NCBI GenBank assembly: GCA_030156535.1
Contig: JASGMJ010000006.1
Span: forward strand, 1 to 64,000
Source: Candidatus Sumerlaeota bacterium
GTDB taxonomy: Bacteria > Sumerlaeota > Sumerlaeia > SLMS01 > JAHLLQ01
Length of the DNA stretch: 64,000 nt
Reading direction: 5' to 3'
The notes under the pieces are model-generated. The model was not told the origin of the DNA. It searched no databases and worked only from the letters and a program-made list of their open reading frames with translations. The position numbers and the translations under genes are program-made. This document shows, one piece after another, positions 56,808 to 64,000 of the stretch. Within the stretch, counting starts at the first letter, position 1, and each line of letters starts with the position of its first letter.

Positions 56808-59003
56808 TCAGAACAGCACCCAGGTGTCCACCAGCGGGTCGGGTTCTGTCTGCAGCGGCGTCTTGCTGAACACGAGCAGCGCCCGGGCGGGCAGCGCGAT
56901 GTCCAGCGTCGCGGGGAGGCCGTCGCGAGTCTGGGCGGTGGCCGAGACGCTGCCGTTTTCCGTGCCATTGCCGCCGTAGCTCGCCGCCTGCGAGTTGGCC
57001 AGTTCGTACCAGACACCCGACGTGGGCACGCCCACCAGGTAGGAAGTGAAGTCCGTGTCGCCGAAGTTCGCCACAACAAAGGTCACGTCGCCGCTGGTGT
57101 TGTAACGCTGGAAGGCGACGACGTCGGCGCTGTCGTTCGCGTGGGTAATCTGAATCCCCTCGCCGGCGCGCAGGCTGCCGCGGCTCGTGCGCAACTGGCC
57201 CATCGTCGCGAAGAAATCGCGGATTGGCGCACGCGCGGGGAGCAGCGACCAGCGCGGGCGGCTGTCACTCGTGTCGCCGAACTGGCGGCTTTCGGCGAGT
57301 TCCTGCCCCTGGAGCAGCATCGGGATCCCGGGGCTAAGCAGCGTCAGCCCGCCCGCCACTTTCGCCAGGTCCAGCGCCCGCGTGCTTGACGGATCGGCCG
57401 AATCGATCAGCTCGGTCAGCCGCACGTCGTTGCCCGCCTCGTCATGACTTTCGACGTACTTCACCGCTTCGGTGTTCGAACGGCCAAAGTTGTTCCCCGA
57501 GATCGCAGTGGCCAGCGCGCTGATGTTGATGTCTGACCCCGCCAGTTGCGCGCGGAACGTGTCGGTGAACTGGTCGTCCCACTGCGCGTCGTAGCCCGCG
57601 CCTCCCTGGCTGCGCGGCGTCGTAACGATCGCGTTGTTGGGCAACTCCTCCGCAATGACAATGGCGCCCGGGTTTTCGGCTTTGACGGCTTCGACGATGT
57701 CACCCATCAGCAGCCACCCTTCACCCGCCTCGTTGCAGTACCCGCGCATGTTGGCCGTTGAATCCACGCGCAGACCGTCGAACCGGAACTCGCGAATCCA
57801 ATAGGCCGCGTTCTCCGTGATGAGGTCGCGCACCTGCTGCTCGGTGTAGCGCGGGCGCGTGCTTCCCCAAGGCGTTTCCCCCTGGCAGGTGTCGCCAAAG
57901 AAGTAGATGTTCTCCGGCCCGTCGAAATCCCAAAGATTATTGTCACTCGTCGATGTATGATTATAAACGACATCAAGCAGGACGCCGATGCCGTTGGCGT
58001 GCAGCGTGTCGATCATGTAGCGCAGGTCGTCGGGTGTGCCGTAGGAGCTCTCCGGCGCAAAGAAGTGCACGGGGTTGTAGCCCCAGGAGACGAACGGGAA
58101 CTCGTGGACCGGGAGCAGGTGGACCATGTTCACGCCGAGGGCCTTGAGATCGTCGAGATGCGCATCGACGACATCGCGGTAGGTGGCCGGATAGCGGGGC
58201 ACGCCGTCGCCTTCGCCGGAGAAGGTGCCAACGTGGACCTGGTAGATCAGGAGGTCCTCGTGGTCCGGAGTCTGCCAGTCTGTTGCCTGCCACGGGTAAT
58301 CCGAGCCGTCGGAGGCAACAATGCCGTTGCCGGTGCTTTCCGTCGTGTCGCGGGCATAAGGGTCGATGCGCCAGAGCTCGCCGACGCCGGGTGACTGGAA
58401 GACGAACTTGTACTCGTCGCCATTCCCCGCGCCCGGCACAAAGGCCGACCAGATGCCGCTGGCGGCGTCGAATTCCATGGCGTTCGCCGAGGCTGACCAT
58501 CCGTTGAACGTGCCGGCAACGGCGGCCGACGTGGCATTGGGCGCCCAGACGCGAAAGACCGTTCCCGCCGGCAATTCCGAACCGGAAGGATTGGCACCCA
58601 GCGGGTAGCCGGAGAGATCAAGGTCCGCCTCGACGGCGAAATGCCAGTCCGCGTTGCCGTTGTTGTCCCACGTTCCCGCGCCGTTGTTGAAGACACAGTC
58701 GAGCTGCAGGGCGTCGCCCGGCACCGTGGCCGTATACGTCCAGACCTGCGCCCCCCCCGCCGTCATAGCCGGGCCGGGAGAAACCACGCTCGTCCAGCCA
58801 TTCCATCCGAGGTGGAGATAGACCTGGCTGGCCGCGGCAAGCGGGCCGTCCGTGGCATCGTAGGTGATCGTGACGGCTTCACCGGGTTGCGGAGGGTTGG
58901 GATCGACTGTGACGCTCGAAGCAGCCGCAAGAAACGGCAACGCTGCAAGCAGCGAAAGAAGGAACGCGGGGCGCCGCACACGGCTGCCGGATGTCATGCT
59001 CAT
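56808..59003 (-). CDS. Secreted GH13 alpha-amylase/pullulanase-type glucanase with two N-terminal beta-sandwich modules
   Basis: 731 residues from ATG 59003, with GAGG upstream. A signal peptide (RRPAFLLSLLAALPFLAAAS) is followed by a CBM25/26-like starch-binding domain (DPNPPQPGEAVTITY, GWNGWTSV). A CBM48-like domain comes next (FRVWAPNATSAAVAGTFNGW), then the (beta/alpha)8 GH13 barrel. Catalytic motifs are LLDVVYNHT near 345, GLRVDSTANM with the nucleophile Asp near 414, IAEELPNN with the acid/base Glu near 452, and YVESHDEAGN. The layout matches glycogen branching/debranching or maltogenic enzymes, exported to degrade alpha-glucan. Exact specificity not resolved. Confidence 0.92.
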   Translation of the reverse strand: MSMTSGSRVRRPAFLLSLLAALPFLAAASSVTVDPNPPQPGEAVTITYDATDGPLAAASQVYLHLGWNGWTSVVSPGPAMTAGGAQVWTYTATVPGDALQLDCVFNNGAGTWDNNGNADWHFAVEADLDLSGYPLGANPSGSELPAGTVFRVWAPNATSAAVAGTFNGWSASANAMEFDAASGIWSAFVPGAGNGDEYKFVFQSPGVGELWRIDPYARDTTESTGNGIVASDGSDYPWQATDWQTPDHEDLLIYQVHVGTFSGEGDGVPRYPATYRDVVDAHLDDLKALGVNMVHLLPVHEFPFVSWGYNPVHFFAPESSYGTPDDLRYMIDTLHANGIGVLLDVVYNHTSTSDNNLWDFDGPENIYFFGDTCQGETPWGSTRPRYTEQQVRDLITENAAYWIREFRFDGLRVDSTANMRGYCNEAGEGWLLMGDIVEAVKAENPGAIVIAEELPNNAIVTTPRSQGGAGYDAQWDDQFTDTFRAQLAGSDINISALATAISGNNFGRSNTEAVKYVESHDEAGNDVRLTELIDSADPSSTRALDLAKVAGGLTLLSPGIPMLLQGQELAESRQFGDTSDSRPRWSLLPARAPIRDFFATMGQLRTSRGSLRAGEGIQITHANDSADVVAFQRYNTSGDVTFVVANFGDTDFTSYLVGVPTSGVWYELANSQAASYGGNGTENGSVSATAQTRDGLPATLDIALPARALLVFSKTPLQTEPDPLVDTWVLF

Positions 59004-59155
59004 GCCTGGCCTCATGGAAACTGATGAGCGATGCCCCAATGCCGGGGGGCACCACGGTCAGAACCGTACGAGGCGCGAAGGCGGCCACGCCACCCGAGAC
59101 TGGAAGGCGCAGCTGTATATAAAACCCAAAAGAGTAAAACTTTATCCGGCGGCGG

Positions 59156-59833
59156 TCATTCGACGACTCGCAGCACAAAGACGAACTCCACCTGCTTGCC
59201 ATCCAACTGGCGCACGAAACGGCCGACCTGCGCGCCTTCGCCCTCGTGGAGCAGCGTCTCGCCCTTCCACGACAAACGCACGCGCCCGATCAGGGTCTGG
59301 CCATCGCGATCTACGGTGAAGGCACGGTCCAGATCCACCTCGTACTTGAAGCTAATGTCGCCGTCTTCCTCGACATCCGGCGTGAACTGGGCGTTCAGGC
59401 CCGAGGAAACGGTACTTTGGCTCGTGCTGCGTGTGGCCCCGTCGGACGAGAGGTACGTTGTCAGCAACGGTTCCTCCTCGCCGATGTAGAAGGTGAAGGG
59501 TGTCTCGGTCGCGCCGGTTGATTCGCCGCGGTAGAGCAGCGAAACCTCGCCACTGCGTTGGAGCATCCGGGCGATCTTCTGCGTGCTCCCATCTTCCGAA
59601 GCGAGACCGGTGATCTCATCTGTTTCGACGATCGATCCGAAGGCGCTGGATTCATTCAACTCCACCTGGAAGGCACTGAACTCCAGCTTCAGGCGTTCGG
59701 GTGGCGCGGCGGTTTCCTCGCCCGTAATCGCTGGGCGCATGTCGTCGTTGGCGGCGGGCACCCCCACTCCCGATGCCATCAGCACAATCGCGGTCAGCGG
59801 ACCGCAAACCCACGGTGAAAAACGACCCATCAT
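59156..59833 (-). CDS. Secreted protein of unknown function
   Basis: 225 residues from ATG 59833, chosen because GAGGAGG lies 7 nt upstream; the track's start at 59875 lacks an SD. An N-terminal signal peptide (FSPWVCGPLTAIVLMASGVGVPA) is visible. The mature part is beta-rich (LKLEFSAFQVELNESSAFGSIV, SFKYEVDLDRAFTVDRDGQTL) and ends VEFVFVLRVVE. I do not recognise a family. It lies downstream of mdh and its terminator, and upstream of the GH13 gene. Confidence 0.75.
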   Translation of the reverse strand: MMGRFSPWVCGPLTAIVLMASGVGVPAANDDMRPAITGEETAAPPERLKLEFSAFQVELNESSAFGSIVETDEITGLASEDGSTQKIARMLQRSGEVSLLYRGESTGATETPFTFYIGEEEPLLTTYLSSDGATRSTSQSTVSSGLNAQFTPDVEEDGDISFKYEVDLDRAFTVDRDGQTLIGRVRLSWKGETLLHEGEGAQVGRFVRQLDGKQVEFVFVLRVVE

Positions 59834-59917
59834 CACGAACCTCCTCGGAAAGTCGGTGAAGCAATGACAGTTCACGCCTCGCCATGCAACGACATATCAT
59901 GGATCATGCCGAGAGAA

Positions 59918-59949
59918 GTTTTCGGTTTTCGGTTCTCGGTTTTCAGTTT
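59918..59949. repeat. Dispersed GGTTTTCGG-type short repeat
   Basis: TTTTCGGTTTTCGGTTCTCGG followed by TTTTCAG is built of near-identical 7-mers. Similar units occur near 38060-38080, 38145-38170 and 43573-43592, on either strand, always outside genes. Copy boundaries are approximate. Confidence 0.5.
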
Positions 59950-60045
59950 TAATACATCATCCGTTGGGAATTCCCAAAGATCACAGCGACCAGACCCACA
60001 CCGCCAGAAGCAGCCATAGCCTGGAACCGGTCTTCCTCCTTCACG

Positions 60046-60076
60046 CAAAAATGCCGCTCCCGTTTCGGGGAGCGGC
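60046..60076 (-). terminator. Rho-independent terminator of mdh
   Basis: On the minus strand GCCGCTCCC / GGGAGCGGC pair over a short loop, followed by ATTTTTGCG, 31 bp beyond the mdh stop. Confidence 0.85.
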
Positions 60077-60106
60077 GCGGTTGCAGACGAACATGTTGAA
60101 TGTTGC

Positions 60107-61045
60107 TTACTTGAGCTTGGCCATCGAATCGACGAGTTCCTGCACGGCGGCAGCGGACTTGGCCAGTGCGGTCTTCTCGTCGGCGGACAGCGGCACCTCG
60201 ATGATCTTCTCGATGCCGTTCTTGCCGAGCAGCACGGGGACGCCACAGTACAGCCCCTTGATGCCGAACTCGCCTTCGCAGAGCGCGGCGCACGGCAGGA
60301 TGCGGCGCTGGTCCTTGAGGATCGACTCGGCCATCTGCACAGCCGCAGCCGACGGCGCGTAGAACGCCGAACCCGTCTTGAGCAACGCGACGATTTCGCC
60401 GCCGCCCTTGCGGGTGCGCTCGACGATCGCGTCCAGCTTGTCCTTGGGGATCAACTGTGTGATCGGAATGCCGCTGATGTTCGTCGAGGAAATGAGCGGC
60501 ACCATCGTGTCGCCGTGCCCGCCGAGCACGAGCGCCTGGATGTCCTTGACGGACATGTTGAGCGCCTCGGCCAGGAACGCACGATAGCGCGCCGTGTCCA
60601 GAATGCCGGCCATGCCGACGACGCGTTCCTTCGGGAAACCCGACTTCTCGAGCGCAACGTGGCACATCGCGTCCAGCGGGTTGGAGACGATGATGAGGAT
60701 GGCGTTGGGAGAGGTCTTGGCGACGCCCTCAGCACAAGCACCGACGATCTTCATGTTGGCGGCGACCAGGTCGTCGCGGCTCATCCCGGGCTTGCGGGCA
60801 AGTCCGGCGGTGATGATGACAACGTCCGAATCCGCCGTGTCCGCGTAGTCGTTCGTGCCCTTGATGCGGGCGTCAAAGCCCTCGACCGGGCTCGCCTCGA
60901 ACAGGTCGAGGCCCTTGCCCTGGGGCATTCCTTCCGCGATGTCCAGCAACACGACGTCGCCAAGTTCCTTGGATGCGGCCCAGTGAGCTGCCGTTGCGCC
61001 GACGTTTCCGGCGCCGATAACTGAGATCTTGTTCCGACGAGGCAT
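60107..61045 (-). CDS. mdh: Malate dehydrogenase (LDH-like type)
   Basis: 312 residues from ATG 61045 ([22 protein letters not shown]), with GGAGAAGGAAACAG upstream. NAD-dependent oxidation of malate to oxaloacetate in the TCA cycle. The Rossmann glycine motif is [19 protein letters not shown], and [14 protein letters not shown] contains the Asp that fixes NAD specificity. Catalytic Arg/His motifs are [11 protein letters not shown] and [12 protein letters not shown], and NPLDAM precedes the adenine region. The GMSR element marks a malate-type specificity loop with Arg. Confidence 0.96.
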   Translation of the reverse strand: MPRRNKISVIGAGNVGATAAHWAASKELGDVVLLDIAEGMPQGKGLDLFEASPVEGFDARIKGTNDYADTADSDVVIITAGLARKPGMSRDDLVAANMKIVGACAEGVAKTSPNAILIIVSNPLDAMCHVALEKSGFPKERVVGMAGILDTARYRAFLAEALNMSVKDIQALVLGGHGDTMVPLISSTNISGIPITQLIPKDKLDAIVERTRKGGGEIVALLKTGSAFYAPSAAAVQMAESILKDQRRILPCAALCEGEFGIKGLYCGVPVLLGKNGIEKIIEVPLSADEKTALAKSAAAVQELVDSMAKLK

Positions 61046-61293
61046 GGGGTCTGTTTCCTTCTCCAGAGTAGCGCGCGCGGTCCGCCCCGCGAACGCGCCC
61101 AGAGGGAACCCGCCCGGCCCCGTCCGGGTCAATCGGAAGCGGGCGGGAAGACGTTTCTCGTGGTTAGTAGCTCGTTGTTCGAGTGGGGGGCGGAAAATGG
61201 CAGCGACCTGAACTTTTTGCAGGGAGCGGCATCCTCCCCACTTGATCCCGCCGGGACGGAAAGGCAGACTTTCCTCCGCGAAAGGAACTCCCC

Positions 61294-61521
61294 ATGCGCA
61301 AGCTCCGCCGCCTTCTGCTCAGCGACAACGCCCGCGCCGCCATCTATCTCGCGGCGGGTGCGGTGCTGCTCTTTGCCGTCTTCGCCGGGTTTGGTGCTGC
61401 CTGGGAGGACGCCCGCAACGCCGGCACACGCGATCCCCTTGCCGCCTTCCGCGAACCCACGCCCACGCCGCTCCCCGAACGCATGGTCCCCCCGGCGGAA
61501 ATCACGTACCCGTTCTTCTGA
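61294..61521 (+). CDS. Small membrane protein, unknown function
   Basis: 75 residues with AAAGGAAC upstream of the ATG. One membrane helix ([23 protein letters not shown]) follows a basic N-terminus, then a Pro-rich tail ([10 protein letters not shown]). It is shorter than most genes here but has an SD, and no alternative frame over this stretch looks coding. Function unknown. Confidence 0.6.
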   Translation: MRKLRRLLLSDNARAAIYLAAGAVLLFAVFAGFGAAWEDARNAGTRDPLAAFREPTPTPLPERMVPPAEITYPFF

Positions 61522-61663
61522 CGGAACGCCCCCCAAGAGACATCAGAAACGACAAGAGGAACGGTGGGAACATTCCCTTCCGCCGCGCTCCCGCCACGTT
61601 TTCCCCTTTTCACCGCCTCGCAACAGAGTCAGAAGGTTCCTATTCGCCCCAAGGGGACCGCCC

Positions 61664-62545
61664 ATGCTCCGCCGCCTGTTCTTCCTGCTGCTTCTCGTGA
61701 CTAGCTGCACCGCCTGCGAGACGGTGACGCCGATGCTCCAAACCTTCTGGGCCAACACGGACAAGCCCGGCGCCAAGGTCCGAGGCGCCGAATTCGCCGG
61801 CATGACGACCCGCTCGCTGACTCTGAATCTCGACGTGGAAGTCTCCAATCCCTACGCCGTCGCGCTTCCCATGACGGACCTCACCTACGGCATGGAAATG
61901 CCCGGCAAGAGCGACGAACCCATCTTCTCGGGCAAGCTCGCCGATCCCGGCACCGTGCCCGCCAAGTCCTCCTCGCGCATCACCGTTCCCGTCACCATTG
62001 ATTTCCCCGGCCTTCTCGCTGCCCTCGGCGGCGTCAAGCCGGGCTCCATCGTGCCGTACAAGCTCACCGGCCAACTCGACGTCAAGAACCCGCTCTCGGC
62101 CGATCCGCTCTCGCTTCCCTTCTCCCACGAAGGGGAACTCCCCGTCCCCGCCCCACCCGACATTCAGGTCGGCGGTATCGAATGGCAGAGCATCTCGCTT
62201 TCCGAAGTCAGCGGCGCGCTCAAGCTCGACCTCGCGAATCCGAACGATTTCGCCGTCACGCTCAGCGAACTCGACTATGGCCTGAAGCTCAACGACACGG
62301 ACATTTCGAGCGGCGACGTGCGCGATCAGGCGCCCGACGGCATCGCGTTCCAGCCCGGCGCCAAGCAAAGCCTGGAGATTCCGCTAAACCTCAAGCCCAG
62401 CCAGATCGGCCTCGCGGCCCTCGGAATGCTCAAGAGCCGCAACGCCAACTATGAGTTGCAGGGGCACTATCGTATCGAGACGCCCTTCGGCCCCATCACC
62501 GACGCCTACGAGAAGAAGGGCAGCACGGGGATGGGCACGAAGTAG
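61664..62545 (+). CDS. LEA2/WHy-domain lipoprotein
   Basis: 293 residues from ATG 61664 (MLRRLFFLLLLVTSCTACE) with AAGGGGAC upstream; the longer ORF to 61160 extends over the small membrane gene. The lipobox LVTSC or SCTAC predicts lipidation. Two LEA type 2/WHy beta-sandwich domains follow: SLTLNLDVEVSNPYAVALPMTDLTYGMEMPG, then GGIEWQSISLSEVSGALKLDLANPNDFAVTLSELDYGLKL. These are the water-stress/Why fold also found in outer-membrane-associated bacterial lipoproteins. Function unknown. Confidence 0.88.
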   Translation: MLRRLFFLLLLVTSCTACETVTPMLQTFWANTDKPGAKVRGAEFAGMTTRSLTLNLDVEVSNPYAVALPMTDLTYGMEMPGKSDEPIFSGKLADPGTVPAKSSSRITVPVTIDFPGLLAALGGVKPGSIVPYKLTGQLDVKNPLSADPLSLPFSHEGELPVPAPPDIQVGGIEWQSISLSEVSGALKLDLANPNDFAVTLSELDYGLKLNDTDISSGDVRDQAPDGIAFQPGAKQSLEIPLNLKPSQIGLAALGMLKSRNANYELQGHYRIETPFGPITDAYEKKGSTGMGTK

Positions 62546-62611
62546 CGCAGAACGATTCCGTCCTGAGCATTGGCGAGAAGGGAATCTCCTGCCAAGTAGT
62601 GCCCTCCCGCC

Positions 62612-63913
62612 TCACTCCAGTTCGATTCCGCAGCGCCGGAAGATCGCCTTCACCTGGCCCAGATAGGGCTGCACGTCGAACGCCTTCTCCAGGTCCTCGC
62701 GTGTCAGGCGTTCGGCGACGGCGGCTTCCTTCAGCAACTCGCCCGCGAAGTCCTCGCCGCCGTGCCACGTGCGCATCGCCGCGCCCTGCACCGCCGCGTA
62801 GGCATCCTCGCGCGTCAGCCCCTGGTCCACCAAATAGAGCAGCATCTTCTGCGAGAAGATCAGCCCGCGCGTCACGTTCAGATTCGCGCGCATCCGCTCC
62901 TCGTTCACCGTCAGGCGCTCGAGAATGCCCGCGATCTTGTGCAGCATGTAGTCCGCGAGGATGCACGAATCGGCCAGCACGACGCGCTCGGTGCTCGAAT
63001 GCGAGATGTCGCGCTCGCTCCACAGCGCCACGTTCTCCATCGCCGGAATGGCGTTGCCGCGCAGCACACGCGCCAGCCCGGTCAACTGCTCGCACTGCAC
63101 GGGGTTGCGCTTGTGCGGCATGGCCGAGGAGCCCTTCTGGCCCTTGCGGAACGGCTCTTCGAGTTCGCGGACTTCGGGGCGCTGGAGGTTGCGGATTTCC
63201 GTCGCGATTTTCTCGATCGACGCGCCGATCAGCGCCAGCGTCGTCATGAAGTGCGCATGGCGGTCGCGCTGGAGCACCTGCGTCGAGACCGGCGCGGCCT
63301 TCAGCCCGAGTTCCGCCATCACGGCTTCCTCCAGCTCGATCCCCGTGTGCGCGCACGTGCCCACCGCGCCGCTGATCTTGCCGACGTTCATTTCCTCGAT
63401 GGCCTCGCGCATCCGGTGCAGGTGGCGGCCGAACTCCTCGCGCCAAACGAGCGCCTTCAGGCCCATCGTCGTCGGCTCCGCGTGCATTCCGTGCGTGCGC
63501 CCCATCATCACCGTGTACGCGTGCTTCACCGCCAGGTTGGAAAGCACCGCGTGGACCCGCTCCAGCCCGTTGAGGATCAACGCCCCCGCGCGTTTGACGC
63601 GCAGCGCCAGCGCCGTGTCCACCACGTCGCTGCTCGTCAGTCCCATGTGCACGAAGCGCGAGGACGGGCCGATCTTCTCGGCGAGTTGCGTCGTGAACGC
63701 GATTACGTCGTGGCGCACTTCCTCCTCGATGGCCTCGATGCGGGGCACGTCGATTTTCGCGCGCTGGTGGATCGTTTCGAGATCCTCCGCCGGAATGCGG
63801 CCGACGGAAGCCCAGTAGTCACAAACTGCCAGCTCCACTTCCAGCCAACTGTCGAACTTGGCCTCCTCGCTCCAAAGGTCCTTCATTGGCGACAACGCAT
63901 AGCGTTCGATCAT
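62612..63913 (-). CDS. purB: Adenylosuccinate lyase
   Basis: 433 residues from ATG 63913 (MIERYALSPMKDLWSEEAKF), with GGGAGAG upstream; the track start adds 20 residues. It cleaves SAICAR and adenylosuccinate in purine synthesis. The fumarase-superfamily signature is GSSAMPHKRNPVQCEQL. Catalytic regions are HMGLTSSDVVDTALAL, MMGRTHGMHAEPTTMG and the C-terminal helix around EVRELEEPFRKGQKG. Length matches B. subtilis-type PurB. Confidence 0.97.
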   Translation of the reverse strand: MIERYALSPMKDLWSEEAKFDSWLEVELAVCDYWASVGRIPAEDLETIHQRAKIDVPRIEAIEEEVRHDVIAFTTQLAEKIGPSSRFVHMGLTSSDVVDTALALRVKRAGALILNGLERVHAVLSNLAVKHAYTVMMGRTHGMHAEPTTMGLKALVWREEFGRHLHRMREAIEEMNVGKISGAVGTCAHTGIELEEAVMAELGLKAAPVSTQVLQRDRHAHFMTTLALIGASIEKIATEIRNLQRPEVRELEEPFRKGQKGSSAMPHKRNPVQCEQLTGLARVLRGNAIPAMENVALWSERDISHSSTERVVLADSCILADYMLHKIAGILERLTVNEERMRANLNVTRGLIFSQKMLLYLVDQGLTREDAYAAVQGAAMRTWHGGEDFAGELLKEAAVAERLTREDLEKAFDVQPYLGQVKAIFRRCGIELE

Positions 63914-64000
63914 TCCTGTACTCTCCCGGGGTCCGGTTTGGCCTGCCTGCTGCACGCTGCCCTCCCCTTTCATCCGCGCCCGCCGGGGGGAAGGGGAAAA

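Overview
This is a high-GC bacterial chromosome segment with dense genes on both strands and no sign of plasmid or phage. The organism is diderm: it encodes two Pal/OmpA-type lipoproteins, several other lipobox proteins, a Wzz-like chain-length protein and an ABC-2 polysaccharide exporter subunit. It also encodes a McsA-McsB-ClpC phosphoarginine module, best known from Firmicutes but also found in several other phyla. Together with many secreted FN3, beta-propeller, M14 and GH proteins, plus RAYT/REP repeats, this suggests an uncultured-type phylum near PVC/FCB/BRC1 (for example Sumerlaeota or Hydrogenedentota). That placement is an inference; no 16S gene is present.

Layout. 1-0.6 kb: tmRNA (minus) with its terminator. 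0.8-9.3 kb: a GT-C-like membrane protein, an orphan PAS histidine kinase with a cysteine cluster, a TPR protein, a DASS-family anion symporter and a secreted GHL10 glycosidase with FN3 domains. 9.3-10.1 kb: gene-free, with REP-like repeats. 10.1-14.1 kb: two SSS symporters, the second coupled to a SirB1-type transglutaminase-like protein. 14.2-15.1 kb: a RAYT transposase between two identical 91-bp repeats. 15.3-28.2 kb: seven minus-strand genes that may form one operon: LPS-kinase-like, WecG-like glycosyltransferase, polyP:AMP phosphotransferase, a metal-site-less ADP-ribosylglycohydrolase homologue, AddA, and two paralogous secreted propeller proteins. 28.8-33.1 kb: mcsA-mcsB-clpC without ctsR. 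33.2-41.0 kb: PBP4-type carboxypeptidase, TPR protein, secreted M14 peptidase, coaX, and an M14 + degenerate-amidohydrolase fusion. 41.2-46.8 kb: recD2, a secreted esterase and cardiolipin synthase. 47.0-52.4 kb: two OmpA-type lipoproteins, tRNA-Phe, a lipoprotein with a transmembrane helix and acidic tail, purA, an ABC-2 permease, a methyltransferase and tRNA-Glu. 52.4-64 kb: SGNH protein, Wzz-like protein, pheS without pheT, a secreted GH13, mdh, a LEA2 lipoprotein and purB.

Themes: cell-envelope polysaccharide and lipid synthesis, secreted carbohydrate and peptide degradation, and proteostasis (tmRNA plus phosphoarginine-ClpC). Most lines of the ORF track, including very long antisense ORFs opposite AddA and RecD2, are GC-driven shadows and are omitted. 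The least familiar observations are the pap / pseudo-ARH / addA coupled cluster, the M14-amidohydrolase fusion, and the tmRNA with a repetitive pseudoknot region.
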